From Bacteroidota bacterium (GTDB lineage: Bacteria > Bacteroidota > Bacteroidia > 2-12-FULL-35-15): a stretch of 64,000 nt of DNA. Below are positions 8,200 through 16,910 of this stretch, in pieces. Location: assembly GCA_947476185.1 (NCBI GenBank), contig CANJPX010000009.1:1-64000 (forward strand), in the 5' to 3' direction. A model generated the notes under the pieces. The model ran no database searches and had not been told where the DNA came from. It saw only the letters and a program-made list of their open reading frames with translations. The translations under genes were made by a program, and so were the position numbers. The first letter of the stretch is position 1, and each line of letters starts with the position of its first letter.

Positions 8200-9789
8200 A
8201 TGAATATATTAAATAAATTTTGGACATGGATTTCAAATATTGGAATTACTGAGGATGTAAGTATTCCTAACGCAAAAAGAATTCGACTTACAAATCGATT
8301 CGGAATTGTTTCTATACTTTTTACTCTCCCTTATATTATTGGATACGCTTATTATGGATTAATAGATGTTGCATTGTTTTCAAGTTTATGCTGTATTGTT
8401 TATTTTTCCATTCCTATAATAAGTTCATTTCGATTATATACGCTAGCAAAAATTGTCCTTTTCGTTGCTGTCCTTTTCCATCAATTTGTATTGGCATCCT
8501 TTTTTGGTGAAAAATCGGAAGTACATATAATATATATTGCACTTATTCTTTTGCCGATTGTTCTTTTTGAAATTAAAAATCAACAAGGCTGGATTCTGTT
8601 TTGCATCTTTATAACAATTCTTGCAACGATTATTCTATATCAAACTCATTTTTCACTTCTCCCAAATCCTGGATTATCAGATGAGACAACTTATTTACTA
8701 AATATTGCATATAAAATAACAGCTGTAATGGGGTGTTTTGTTATTTTATTTTCAGTAATAATGATCTCAGAAAAAACTGAAAAGTCGCTAGACCAGAGTA
8801 ATATTCTTTTAGAAGAACAGTTCCAATCAATTTTTAATACATCTTATGATGCTTTATTTTTAGTCGATTCTAAAGATAGAAAAATTGTTAAGGCAAATAA
8901 AAGAGCGGTAGAATTGTTTGAAATGGAAAAAGAGAGTGATTTTTATTCTCATTTTGGCTTGGATTTTCATAAGGAAAAATTTTCAAATGAAAGAAACATG
9001 CGTAATGAGTTGTTAAATAAAGGTTTTTTTGAGCAGGAAATTTTATATAGGACAAAAAAGGGAAACGAATTTTGGGGAGCATTAGCGATTCGGATAATAT
9101 TTATTGAAAATAAAAAATATCAATCTGTTCGTGTAACAGATATCTCGCATCAGAAATTAGCAGAAAAACAAATTCAAGCTTCATTGAATGAAAAAGAGAT
9201 TTTACTTTCTGAAATTCATCATCGTGTAAAAAATAATTTAGCTGTGATTAGTGGATTACTTGGTTTGCAATCCGCATTTCTGGAAGATGAAAAAGCAAAA
9301 GAACATTTTGAAGAAAGCAGAAACCGGATCCATTCGATGGCATTGATACACGATAAACTTTATCAGAACGAAACATCTGCCAAGATCAATTTCAGCGCTT
9401 ATATTAATGACCTGGTCGAACATATAAAAATTTCATACGCTTCCATTTCCACAGATATTCAATTTGCAGTTACCTGTAATGATATTTTTTTAGATATTAA
9501 AAATGCTGTTCCGTGTGGTTTGATTTTGAACGAGCTTGTTTCTAATGCATTTAAACATGCATTTAAAGATAAAAATACTGGAGAAATAAAAATAGTCTGC
9601 ACCAAAATGGGAGAGAAATTTACGATGATGGTGAGTGATAATGGAGTGGGATATGATTTTGAATCCGGATTGAAATCTTCACGATCATTGGGGTTAACGC
9701 TCATTAGTGCATTATCAGATCAGATCAATGGAAAAGTAAAAACAACATTTGATAAAGGAACCTCATTTTATATATCATTTGAAGCATAG
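8200..9789 (+). CDS. Membrane sensor histidine kinase with PAS and HisKA_2 domains
   Basis: The product has 529 residues from the ATG at 8200; a TTG start 15 bp upstream is less likely. There are about six membrane segments between residues 30 and 200, then a PAS domain (FQSIFNTSYDALFLVD onward), then a HisKA_2 dimerisation domain with EIHHRVKNNLAVISGLLGLQ (phospho-acceptor H340) and a HATPase domain (NELVSNAFKHAF; DNGVGYDF). HisKA_2 kinases typically pass phosphate to small receiver proteins. The stop codon is followed immediately by the ATG of a receiver-domain protein, so the two are one translational unit and almost certainly partners. The signal is unknown. No clear promoter element was found. 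Confidence 0.93.
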   Translation: MNILNKFWTWISNIGITEDVSIPNAKRIRLTNRFGIVSILFTLPYIIGYAYYGLIDVALFSSLCCIVYFSIPIISSFRLYTLAKIVLFVAVLFHQFVLASFFGEKSEVHIIYIALILLPIVLFEIKNQQGWILFCIFITILATIILYQTHFSLLPNPGLSDETTYLLNIAYKITAVMGCFVILFSVIMISEKTEKSLDQSNILLEEQFQSIFNTSYDALFLVDSKDRKIVKANKRAVELFEMEKESDFYSHFGLDFHKEKFSNERNMRNELLNKGFFEQEILYRTKKGNEFWGALAIRIIFIENKKYQSVRVTDISHQKLAEKQIQASLNEKEILLSEIHHRVKNNLAVISGLLGLQSAFLEDEKAKEHFEESRNRIHSMALIHDKLYQNETSAKINFSAYINDLVEHIKISYASISTDIQFAVTCNDIFLDIKNAVPCGLILNELVSNAFKHAFKDKNTGEIKIVCTKMGEKFTMMVSDNGVGYDFESGLKSSRSLGLTLISALSDQINGKVKTTFDKGTSFYISFEA

Positions 9790-10155
9790 ATGGCAAATAT
9801 TTTAATAGTAGAAGATGAAGCCATTGTTGCAATGGAAAATAAAATGAACTTGAACAAAGCGGGGCATCAAATTATCGCTATTGTTTCTACTGGTGAGGCG
9901 GCTATTAGTGCATTCAGCGAAAATATTCCCGATCTAATGCTGATGGATATCAAATTACGCAGCGAAGTGGACGGGATTCAAGTGATGGAAATTATCAGGC
10001 AAAGCTCCAGTGTTCCTGTACTCTTTCTTACAGGCAATTCTGATTCTAAAACTCGAGAAAGAATTGGTAACATTGCAAATTCGAGCTTTCTTCTAAAACC
10101 AACTTTGACGAAAGATATTGTAAATGAAGTGAATCGATTGCTTTCCCATAAGTAG
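9790..10155 (+). CDS. Single-domain response regulator (receiver only)
   Basis: The 121-residue product is a complete receiver domain and nothing else: acidic pocket VEDEAIV near the N-terminus, phospho-acceptor D53 in LMDIKL, the conserved Thr region FLTGNS, and K in LLKPTL. It starts at the base after the kinase stop codon. With no DNA-binding or enzymatic output domain, it must act through protein contacts or as a phosphate relay to another partner not in this window. The KPTLTKDIVNEVNRLL end is typical of receivers paired with HisKA_2 kinases. Confidence 0.93.
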   Translation: MANILIVEDEAIVAMENKMNLNKAGHQIIAIVSTGEAAISAFSENIPDLMLMDIKLRSEVDGIQVMEIIRQSSSVPVLFLTGNSDSKTRERIGNIANSSFLLKPTLTKDIVNEVNRLLSHK

Positions 10156-10183
10156 TAAATAAATTATAAAGCGTAATTGAGGG

Positions 10184-12118
10184 ATGGAAAATAAAACAGA
10201 TAGATTATTAGAATTACGAAAGCTTCTAAAAGTTGAGCGTGACGAAGATTTTGACCAATATAAACATCATTTTTCACGTAACAATATAAATCACAGGAAA
10301 GAAAATGGTGTTACTTGGTATCCTATCGTTATTTCCAACATCGAAATTGGAATTGGTGAATACCTTCACATTGATGTTGAACGGACAACAAATCATAATG
10401 AACCGCATCAATTTTCTGGTGGAAAAGTTGCTTCTCTTTTCTCTAATAATAACAATATCGAAGCGGGTACATTAAATGGAACAATTAAAGTATTGGGTCC
10501 GAATAAAATTCGTTTGTCTTTAAATGTTGACGAATTGCCCGATTGGTGTGATGATGGAAAACTCGGCATTAATTTATTGTTTGATGAAACAAGTTATAAA
10601 GAAATGGATATTGCTTTGGAAAAAGTGATCACTGCTTCTCACAATCGTTTGGCACATTTGCGTGATGTGATGTATGAAATAAAACCACCTTTTTTTGACA
10701 AAGTGGATAGCTCAATACATATCACAGGATTAAATCAATCTCAAAATATGGCAGTTCAAAAAATCATCGCTGCAAAAGACATTGCGATTATTCATGGACC
10801 TCCGGGAACGGGAAAAACAACTACATTGGTTCAGGCGATAAGGCAAACATTATTTAGCGAAAAGCAAATTTTAGTTTGTAGTCCGAGTAATACTGCTGTC
10901 GATTTGCTCACAGAAAAATTGCATCGCGAAGGAATCACTGTATTAAGGCTAGGAAATCCTGCACGTATTTCTGAAGAAGTATTGATGAACACATTGGATG
11001 CAAAAGTGGCTGCACATGCTTCTTACAAAGATCTGAAAAGTTATCGAAAAACGGCTGAGGAATACTTTCGAATGGCTGGAAAATACAAACGCACGTTTGG
11101 CAAAGAAGAACGTGAACAGCGACAACTTTTTTATCAGGAAGCAAGAAAAATATTACATGAGGCGCGTATGTTAGAAGATTATATCATCAGCGAGCAGTTT
11201 GATAAGGCGCAGGTAATTGCTTGTACCCCCGTTGTTTCTTCCGGCAGGATGATGCGCGACAAACATTTTTCTACTGTCTTTATTGATGAGGCTGCACAGG
11301 CATTAGAGCCGATGTGCTGGATCCCGATCTCGAGAAGCGATCGTGTGGTGTTTGCCGGAGATCATTTTCAGTTGCCACCAACAGTGAAATCAAAAAAGGC
11401 GGAGGCTGCGGGATTAAAAGAAACATTGTTTGAGCATTGCATGCACATAGAAAATGTTTCTGTGATGTTGAATACACAATATCGTATGAATGAACAGATA
11501 ATGAATTTTTCAAATCAAAAATTCTATGATGGAAAGCTGATCGCTGATACTACTGTAAGAGATACTGTTTTAAGTTTTGATCCCAATGAGACATTATTAA
11601 ATACGCCATTCGATTTTATTGATACTGCCGGATGCGGTTACAACGAGATCGTTAATCCGGAAAGTTTGAGTATTGCGAATCCTGAAGAAGGACAACTTCT
11701 TATCAAACATTTAAAATTGGTATTGGAGCAATATTCGCAGGGTGACAGATCTGAAAAACGAATAACGATTGGTGTAATCTCACCTTATAAGGAACAGGTT
11801 CAATATCTGACAAATCAAATTGCAGCTGATGAGGACCTTCAAAAGTATAGTTCGCAAATTGCAATTAAAACAATTGATGGATTTCAGGGCCAGGAACGTG
11901 ATGTTATCTATATAAGTTTGGTAAGAAGCAATGATCAGAAAGAAATAGGATTTTTGAATGACATACGGAGAATGAATGTTGCGCTTACGAGAGCAAAGAA
12001 AAAATTGGTTGTTATTGGCGACAGCGCAACACTGGCAAATCATCCATTTTATAAAAACTTTCTTGATTATAGTGATGGTATAGGTGCTTATAAATCTGCC
12101 TGGGAGTATTTAAATTAG
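10184..12118 (+). CDS. Superfamily 1 DNA/RNA helicase, IGHMBP2/Upf1-like
   Basis: The 644-residue product has the full motif set of the Upf1-like SF1 group: Walker A GPPGTGKTTT (K211), motif Ia (CSPSNTAVDLL), Walker B DEAAQA (D368, E369), motif III GDHFQLPP, motif IV (QYRMNEQIMNF), motif V/VI (TIDGFQGQERDVIYISLVRS and NVALTRAKKKL). An N-terminal region of about 190 residues resembles the beta-barrel insertion region of IGHMBP2-type enzymes. These unwind nucleic acid 5' to 3' using ATP; the bacterial members have no settled role. It stands 28 bp after the response regulator gene, possibly in the same transcript. A small inverted repeat (AATTAG/CTAATT) overlaps its stop codon. Confidence 0.93.
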   Translation: MENKTDRLLELRKLLKVERDEDFDQYKHHFSRNNINHRKENGVTWYPIVISNIEIGIGEYLHIDVERTTNHNEPHQFSGGKVASLFSNNNNIEAGTLNGTIKVLGPNKIRLSLNVDELPDWCDDGKLGINLLFDETSYKEMDIALEKVITASHNRLAHLRDVMYEIKPPFFDKVDSSIHITGLNQSQNMAVQKIIAAKDIAIIHGPPGTGKTTTLVQAIRQTLFSEKQILVCSPSNTAVDLLTEKLHREGITVLRLGNPARISEEVLMNTLDAKVAAHASYKDLKSYRKTAEEYFRMAGKYKRTFGKEEREQRQLFYQEARKILHEARMLEDYIISEQFDKAQVIACTPVVSSGRMMRDKHFSTVFIDEAAQALEPMCWIPISRSDRVVFAGDHFQLPPTVKSKKAEAAGLKETLFEHCMHIENVSVMLNTQYRMNEQIMNFSNQKFYDGKLIADTTVRDTVLSFDPNETLLNTPFDFIDTAGCGYNEIVNPESLSIANPEEGQLLIKHLKLVLEQYSQGDRSEKRITIGVISPYKEQVQYLTNQIAADEDLQKYSSQIAIKTIDGFQGQERDVIYISLVRSNDQKEIGFLNDIRRMNVALTRAKKKLVVIGDSATLANHPFYKNFLDYSDGIGAYKSAWEYLN

Positions 12119-12218
12119 TCTTTTGGTTGCTAATTCACCCTAAAAACATTGAATTTATTGGGTTTTGGTGCTGGAATCTAAATTCCTGAATTATCCTCTA
12201 AATATCAAATTCTATTTT

Positions 12219-12226
12219 TAAATTTG
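12219..12226 (+). promoter_or_regulatory. Promoter -7 element TAAATTTG for the efflux pair
   Basis: TAAATTTG lies 17 bp before the ATG at 12244, giving a short leader. It supports 12244 rather than the TTG at 12235 as the start. Confidence 0.6.
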
Positions 12227-12243
12227 TAGCTCAATTGCAGACT

Positions 12244-13698
12244 ATGAAATTCCCGAAAAATCAAATTATTTTGTGTTCATTTTTGCTTTTTGCTTTGACA
12301 TTTAATTCAAATGCTCAAAATCCTGTTGCAACAAATCAAACTTTGAGCTTGGAACAATGCATCGATTATGCATTGAAAAATAATATTCAAATTAAACAAT
12401 CAGAATTAAACACTGACTTGTCCCAGGTAAATTTATTGCAAAGTAAAGCAACTCTTTTACCTTCTTTAAATGCAAATGCAGCTCATTCCTATAACATCGG
12501 AAGAACGGTTGATCGTTTTACAAATCAATTTGCTGATGCAGAAGTGCTTTCTCAGAATTTTTCATTGAGTACTGATGTTACTCTGTTTTGTGGTTTTCAA
12601 AACATCAACACCATTCAGGAAAATAAATTCATTTATTTATCAAGAAAGTATGATGTTGAAAAAATGAAAAATGATGTCGCATTAAATATTGCAACAGCAT
12701 ATTTACAGATCCTCTACAGTATTGAAACAGAAGATAATGCAAAAAATCAAATGGGTATTACTGCCGCACAGGTAGAACGCGCAAAAATTATGGTGGATGC
12801 CGGAACAACCGCGAAAGGTGTATTGCTCGACATTCAATCGCAATTAGCATTGGAAGAATTGAATGTTACGAATGCCCAAAACCAATTGGATATTTCCTAT
12901 TTAAATTTAGCGCAGCTTTTGAATATGCCTTCTGCAGAAGGATTATCGATCGTGAAGCCGGAATTAACTATTGGGAATAATGATTTGTTGACGGCCACGA
13001 CAACTCAAATTTATAATTCGGCAGTGAGTAATCTGCCTGAAATAAAAAGTGCTGAATACACTGTGAAAAGTGCTGAAAAGTCGGTTGATGTTGCCTGGGG
13101 AGGACTTAGTCCGCGATTAACTTTTAGTGCATCCTATGGAACCGGTTATTCCGGAGCAAGTCAACGGGTGCTCGGGGCACCTACTTTTCAGGGTTACGGG
13201 CCAGATGGAAGTATTACTTCTACAGGAGATACGGTTTTGTCGCCTATGTTTTCAAGTGGGACATTTGAGAAAATTCCTTTTGCGGATCAATACAGTGATA
13301 ACGTTAATAAATCATTCGGATTTTATTTAACTGTTCCTATCTTCAATCGCTTGCAAACAAAATCTGCCATTGACAGAGCCAGGATCCAAAAATTAAATGC
13401 TGACCTTACTGTAGAATCAACCAAATTGCAGGTACAAAAAAATGTTCAACAGGCATATGCTGATGCAAGTGCAGGATTAAAAAAATACAATGCTTCTTTA
13501 AAAGCGATTGATGCAATGCAGGAATCCTTTAAATATACGGAGCAAAAATTTAATGTTGGACTGTTGAATACCAACGACTATAATGATGCCAAAAACAAAT
13601 TGATAAAAGCACAAAGCGATCTGTTACAGGCGAAGTATGAATACGTATTTAAAACAAAAGTTCTTGATTTTTATCAGGGTAAACCTTTAAAATTTTAA
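12244..13698 (+). CDS. TolC-family outer membrane efflux protein
   Basis: The product has 484 residues from the ATG at 12244, with a signal peptide ending near SNA|Q and the two-fold repeated TolC architecture: LSLEQCIDYALKNN near the mature N-terminus, long coiled helices with NLAQLLNMP, and the second half beginning near LPEIKSAEYTVKSAEKSV and ending in KFNVGLLNTNDYNDAKNKL. TolC homologues form a trimeric outer-membrane channel for efflux or type I secretion. A HlyD-like adaptor gene follows 151 bp downstream, with a palindromic repeat in between. No inner-membrane pump is adjacent, so the substrate cannot be inferred. Confidence 0.92.
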   Translation: MKFPKNQIILCSFLLFALTFNSNAQNPVATNQTLSLEQCIDYALKNNIQIKQSELNTDLSQVNLLQSKATLLPSLNANAAHSYNIGRTVDRFTNQFADAEVLSQNFSLSTDVTLFCGFQNINTIQENKFIYLSRKYDVEKMKNDVALNIATAYLQILYSIETEDNAKNQMGITAAQVERAKIMVDAGTTAKGVLLDIQSQLALEELNVTNAQNQLDISYLNLAQLLNMPSAEGLSIVKPELTIGNNDLLTATTTQIYNSAVSNLPEIKSAEYTVKSAEKSVDVAWGGLSPRLTFSASYGTGYSGASQRVLGAPTFQGYGPDGSITSTGDTVLSPMFSSGTFEKIPFADQYSDNVNKSFGFYLTVPIFNRLQTKSAIDRARIQKLNADLTVESTKLQVQKNVQQAYADASAGLKKYNASLKAIDAMQESFKYTEQKFNVGLLNTNDYNDAKNKLIKAQSDLLQAKYEYVFKTKVLDFYQGKPLKF

Positions 13699-13791
13699 AC
13701 TGATTCACCATAGATTTGCAGAGAAAAAATTGAAAAATTCTAATTGTTTAAGATTGAATAAAGGAAAAAGAACGTAATAGATTATAAGTCA

Positions 13792-13835
13792 ACCACAGAA
13801 GAAAATAATCTGTGTAAATGTGTGTAATCTGTGGT
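13792..13835. repeat. Intergenic inverted repeat ACCACAGA...TCTGTGGT
   Basis: ACCACAGA (13792-13799) and TCTGTGGT (13828-13835) are perfect inverted arms. Between them AATCTGTGTAAA and GTGTAATCTGTG form near-direct repeats. Repeats of this wording are scattered in many Bacteroidota genomes. It lies between the TolC gene and its adaptor. Confidence 0.5.
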
Positions 13836-13849
13836 AAATTAAATATACT

Positions 13850-15223
13850 ATGAAAAAAATAATTTGGATCACTGTTGTTGGAATCGTTTTTCTTATATCT
13901 ATTATGATGTTGAAGAATTGTTCAGGCAATAAAGCAATTAAGGTAGCCACCGAAAAAGCCGCTAAACGAAACATCATTGAATCTGTTTCTGCGAATGGGA
14001 AAATTCAGCCTGAGGTAGAGGTTAAAATAAGTTCTGATGTATCGGGTGAAATTGTTGAATTGTTTGTGAAAGAGGGTGATCAGGTGAAAAAGGGAGACTT
14101 GTTATGTAAGATAAATCCATTGATATATGAATCCAATTCCAGCCGGATGGTGGCAACATTAAATGGTGCAAAAGCGAATCTTGCAAATTCTAAAGCAAGG
14201 CTGGAACAAATAAAAGCAGCTTTTATAAATACAGAGGCTTCTTACCAAAGGAATAAAAAATTATTTGATCAGGGAGCAATTTCTCAATCAGATATGGATG
14301 CTGCAAAGGCAGCATACGAAGGCGCAAAAGCGGATGTAAAAGGTGCTGAAGATAACGTTGATGCATCTGATTACAATGTGAAAAGCACAGAAGCTTCTTT
14401 GAAAGAAGCGAATGATAATTTGGCTAAAACAAATATTTTTTCTCCGGTGAACGGAACCGTTTCTAAATTAAATAAAGAAAAAGGAGAACGCGTGGTTGGA
14501 ACAGCTCAAATGGAAGGTACAGAAATAATGCGTTTGGCAAATTTGAATGAAATGGAAGTGAGCGTGGAAGTGAATGAGAATGATATTGTCCGTGTGCATG
14601 GTGGTGATACGTCTTCAATAGATGTGGATGCTTATTTGGGTAGAAAATTTAAAGGTGTTGTAACAGAAATTGCAAATTCAGCTAACACAACCGGTGTTAC
14701 TGCTGAACAGGTAACAAATTTTGTTGTGAAGATCCGGATCTTACAAGAGTCATACATGGATCTTTTAACTGCGAATAATAACATTGCTCCTTTTCGTCCC
14801 GGGATGAGTGCTACTGTTGATATCCAAACAAAGAAGGTGAACAATGTAATTGCTGTTCCTATTCAGTCAGTAACTACAAGAAGCGACAGCACTTTGTTTA
14901 AGGAACAGGAAAAACAAAAAGGTGGGGAAGATGATAATGAAGAAATTGTTGTGAAGAATGCAAATGATAAAACACAGAATAATGACGCCTTGATAAAAAT
15001 TGAAGAATGTGTTTTTGTTTATAATGCAGAAGAGGGGAAAGTAAAAGTGGTTAAAGTGAAAACAGGTGTTCAGGATAATAGTTTTATAGAAATAGTTGTC
15101 GGAGTGAAAGTGGGGGATGAAATAATCTCTGCTCCTTACAGTGCTATCGCCAAAGAATTAAAGGATGGCGACAAGGTAAGCAAGGTTGATAAGTCAGAAT
15201 TGTTTACGGTTACTAAAAAGTAA
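13850..15223 (+). CDS. HlyD/MacA-family periplasmic adaptor (RND or ABC efflux)
   Basis: The 457-residue product has an N-terminal membrane anchor (residues 3-22), a biotinyl-lipoyl-like domain split around a long coiled-coil hairpin (residues about 55-200, starting VKISSDVSGEIVELFVKEGDQVKKGDLL and returning at TNIFSPVNGTVSKL), a beta-barrel domain and a membrane-proximal C-terminal domain. An acidic low-complexity insert (KGGEDDNEEIVV) near residue 360 is unusual but common in Bacteroidota members. The adaptor links an inner-membrane pump to a TolC channel, and the preceding gene supplies the TolC. The pump gene is not next to them; a MacB-like permease exists at 57008 but nothing links the two. 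Confidence 0.92.
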   Translation: MKKIIWITVVGIVFLISIMMLKNCSGNKAIKVATEKAAKRNIIESVSANGKIQPEVEVKISSDVSGEIVELFVKEGDQVKKGDLLCKINPLIYESNSSRMVATLNGAKANLANSKARLEQIKAAFINTEASYQRNKKLFDQGAISQSDMDAAKAAYEGAKADVKGAEDNVDASDYNVKSTEASLKEANDNLAKTNIFSPVNGTVSKLNKEKGERVVGTAQMEGTEIMRLANLNEMEVSVEVNENDIVRVHGGDTSSIDVDAYLGRKFKGVVTEIANSANTTGVTAEQVTNFVVKIRILQESYMDLLTANNNIAPFRPGMSATVDIQTKKVNNVIAVPIQSVTTRSDSTLFKEQEKQKGGEDDNEEIVVKNANDKTQNNDALIKIEECVFVYNAEEGKVKVVKVKTGVQDNSFIEIVVGVKVGDEIISAPYSAIAKELKDGDKVSKVDKSELFTVTKK

Positions 15224-15234
15224 ACAAAAAATTA

Positions 15235-15933
15235 ATGGCACTTATCTTAAACATTGAAACAGCAACTACAGTTTGTAGCGTTTCTCTTGGCAAAGATGGA
15301 AAGCTACTTGCAATAAAAGAACAAAACGGAGGTTATTCCCATTCCGAAAATCTCACTTTGTTTATTGAAGATGTTCTTCAACAAACAGGAAATAAAATAT
15401 CTGAAATTGACGCAATTGCTGTCAGCAAAGGTCCCGGATCATATACAGGATTGCGCATTGGTGTGAGTACTGCCAAAGGGTTGTGTTATGCCTTAGGTAA
15501 ACCATTGCTCGCAATAAACACACTGCTTTCTATTACACAATCAATAGTTCAAAATTCAAAGTTCAAAGTTGAAAGCGCTGATTTATTTTGTCCGATGCTG
15601 GACGCGCGCAGAATGGAAGTGTATTGCGCAATTTATGATTTGCAAGGCAATGAAATGAGAGCCACTGCCGCCGAAATTATTGATGAGAATTCTTTCTCTG
15701 ATATTTTAAAAACAAAAAAGATTGTTTTTTTTGGAGATGGATCTGCTAAATGTAAAGAAACATTTTCTAAAAATTCAAATGCAGTTTTTATCAATGATGT
15801 CGTTCCTTCCGCAAGGGGCATGTTAGTGTTATCTGAGCAAGCCTACAATTCACAACAATTTGAAGATGTTGCTTATTTTGAACCGTTTTATCTTAAAGAT
15901 TTTGTGGCAGGGAAGAAAAAAGGAGAAGTCTAA
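15235..15933 (+). CDS. tsaB: tRNA threonylcarbamoyladenosine biosynthesis protein TsaB
   Basis: The 232-residue product has the ASKHA fold of TsaB: ILNIETATTVCSVSLG at the N-terminus, SKGPGSYTGLRIGVSTAKGL near residue 65, and the PMLDARRMEVYCAIYD segment near 120. TsaB partners with TsaD and TsaE in adding threonylcarbamoyl to A37 of ANN-decoding tRNAs. The start ATG is 11 bp after the adaptor gene, so it may be co-transcribed. An in-frame run of TTCAAA-type repeats at 15548-15574 encodes VQNSKFKVES at the junction of the two subdomains, which is longer than usual there. The stop overlaps the end of the converging gene by 4 bp. Confidence 0.95.
   Translation: MALILNIETATTVCSVSLGKDGKLLAIKEQNGGYSHSENLTLFIEDVLQQTGNKISEIDAIAVSKGPGSYTGLRIGVSTAKGLCYALGKPLLAINTLLSITQSIVQNSKFKVESADLFCPMLDARRMEVYCAIYDLQGNEMRATAAEIIDENSFSDILKTKKIVFFGDGSAKCKETFSKNSNAVFINDVVPSARGMLVLSEQAYNSQQFEDVAYFEPFYLKDFVAGKKKGEV
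15548..15574 (+). repeat. Simple TTCAAA-type repeat in frame in tsaB
   Basis: The stretch is built of TTCAAAA, TTCAAAG, TTCAAAG and TTGAAAG units and is read as QNSKFKVES. A similar AAGTTCAAAGTTTAAGG stretch is intergenic at 29204-29220. Confidence 0.5.
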
Positions 15934-16910
15934 TAAAATGTATATCCAAACTTCACAATTCCTATAGAAGTGTTTTTGTGATCACGATTGATCTTTGATT
16001 TTAACAAATTATTTGTTTCATCATACAAATAACTGATTTCAAAAAGAAGAGCGTCATTTTTAAATTTCTTTTCTTCCATTAATACACCATTTCCATCATA
16101 TTTGTAAACGGTGTATTCCCTTACATCTCCGCTTTCATTGCCGGTACACGTTTTTTCGAGCAGGTGCCCACTCACATCATATTGGTAACTATTTTCTTGC
16201 CTCATCCAACTTACTATAAACTCATAATTTTCAGTAAGTGTTCTTCCTTTTTCGTCATAATTAATAATTGCTTTTTTATATTCTCTTCCCTCGTCATTCA
16301 GGCATCTTTTCTTGACTTGCGTTGGAGTCATCAGGGTGTATTCAAATGTTTCGTTGGATAATATATTCTGAACGCCTAACTTAAATTCATTTTTATTTTC
16401 ACTTATATTTGTTTCTCTAAAGTGCATTTCTCTTTTAATTTGTCCTTTTTCATTGTATTCATAATAGAAGGAGTTGTAATACGCGCCCATTTTAACTCTT
16501 TTTGTTATGATCTTGTTTTGTTGATCGTAATAAATATTAGCAAAAATAGTATCATTGAAGTATTTTGTAATAGTACGCATGGAAGCTAGCTGAATTATTT
16601 TCCCTTTTCTTCTAATTTCAGGAACATCAATGACCTCGTTCTCGGCAAAATTTAAAATAGTATAATAGTAGCGGGTAATTCTCCCGATACTATCAAATTC
16701 ATAACCTTGACTAGCTCCTTTATCAATAATCACCTCACCATCCGGTTTGTCTAATATTACTACATCGATTTTTTTTATTTTATTTTTCTTGATTATACTT
16801 GAATTAAAGGAAGTAGGTCCAACACCTATTTCTTCAGGGGTAGTGCTAATCAGTTGAGCAAATGAGCTCAGTTGAAAAATAAAAAGAAGCAGAGTAGTTA
16901 CTGTTTTCAT
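15930..16910 (-). CDS. Secreted YD-repeat-like protein, unknown function
   Basis: The 326-residue product has a signal peptide ([19 protein letters not shown]) and a mature part made of repeated YxYDxxGxLLEKxxY-like units, such as [45 protein letters not shown] and [15 protein letters not shown]. These resemble the YD/RHS repeat that forms beta-sheet shells, but the protein is short, has no RHS core or toxin end, and is likely a small extracellular or periplasmic beta-sheet protein. Its start codon overlaps the stop of the DUF255 gene (ATGA), so the two are translationally coupled. I cannot name a function. Confidence 0.6.
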   Translation of the reverse strand: MKTVTTLLLFIFQLSSFAQLISTTPEEIGVGPTSFNSSIIKKNKIKKIDVVILDKPDGEVIIDKGASQGYEFDSIGRITRYYYTILNFAENEVIDVPEIRRKGKIIQLASMRTITKYFNDTIFANIYYDQQNKIITKRVKMGAYYNSFYYEYNEKGQIKREMHFRETNISENKNEFKLGVQNILSNETFEYTLMTPTQVKKRCLNDEGREYKKAIINYDEKGRTLTENYEFIVSWMRQENSYQYDVSGHLLEKTCTGNESGDVREYTVYKYDGNGVLMEEKKFKNDALLFEISYLYDETNNLLKSKINRDHKNTSIGIVKFGYTFY

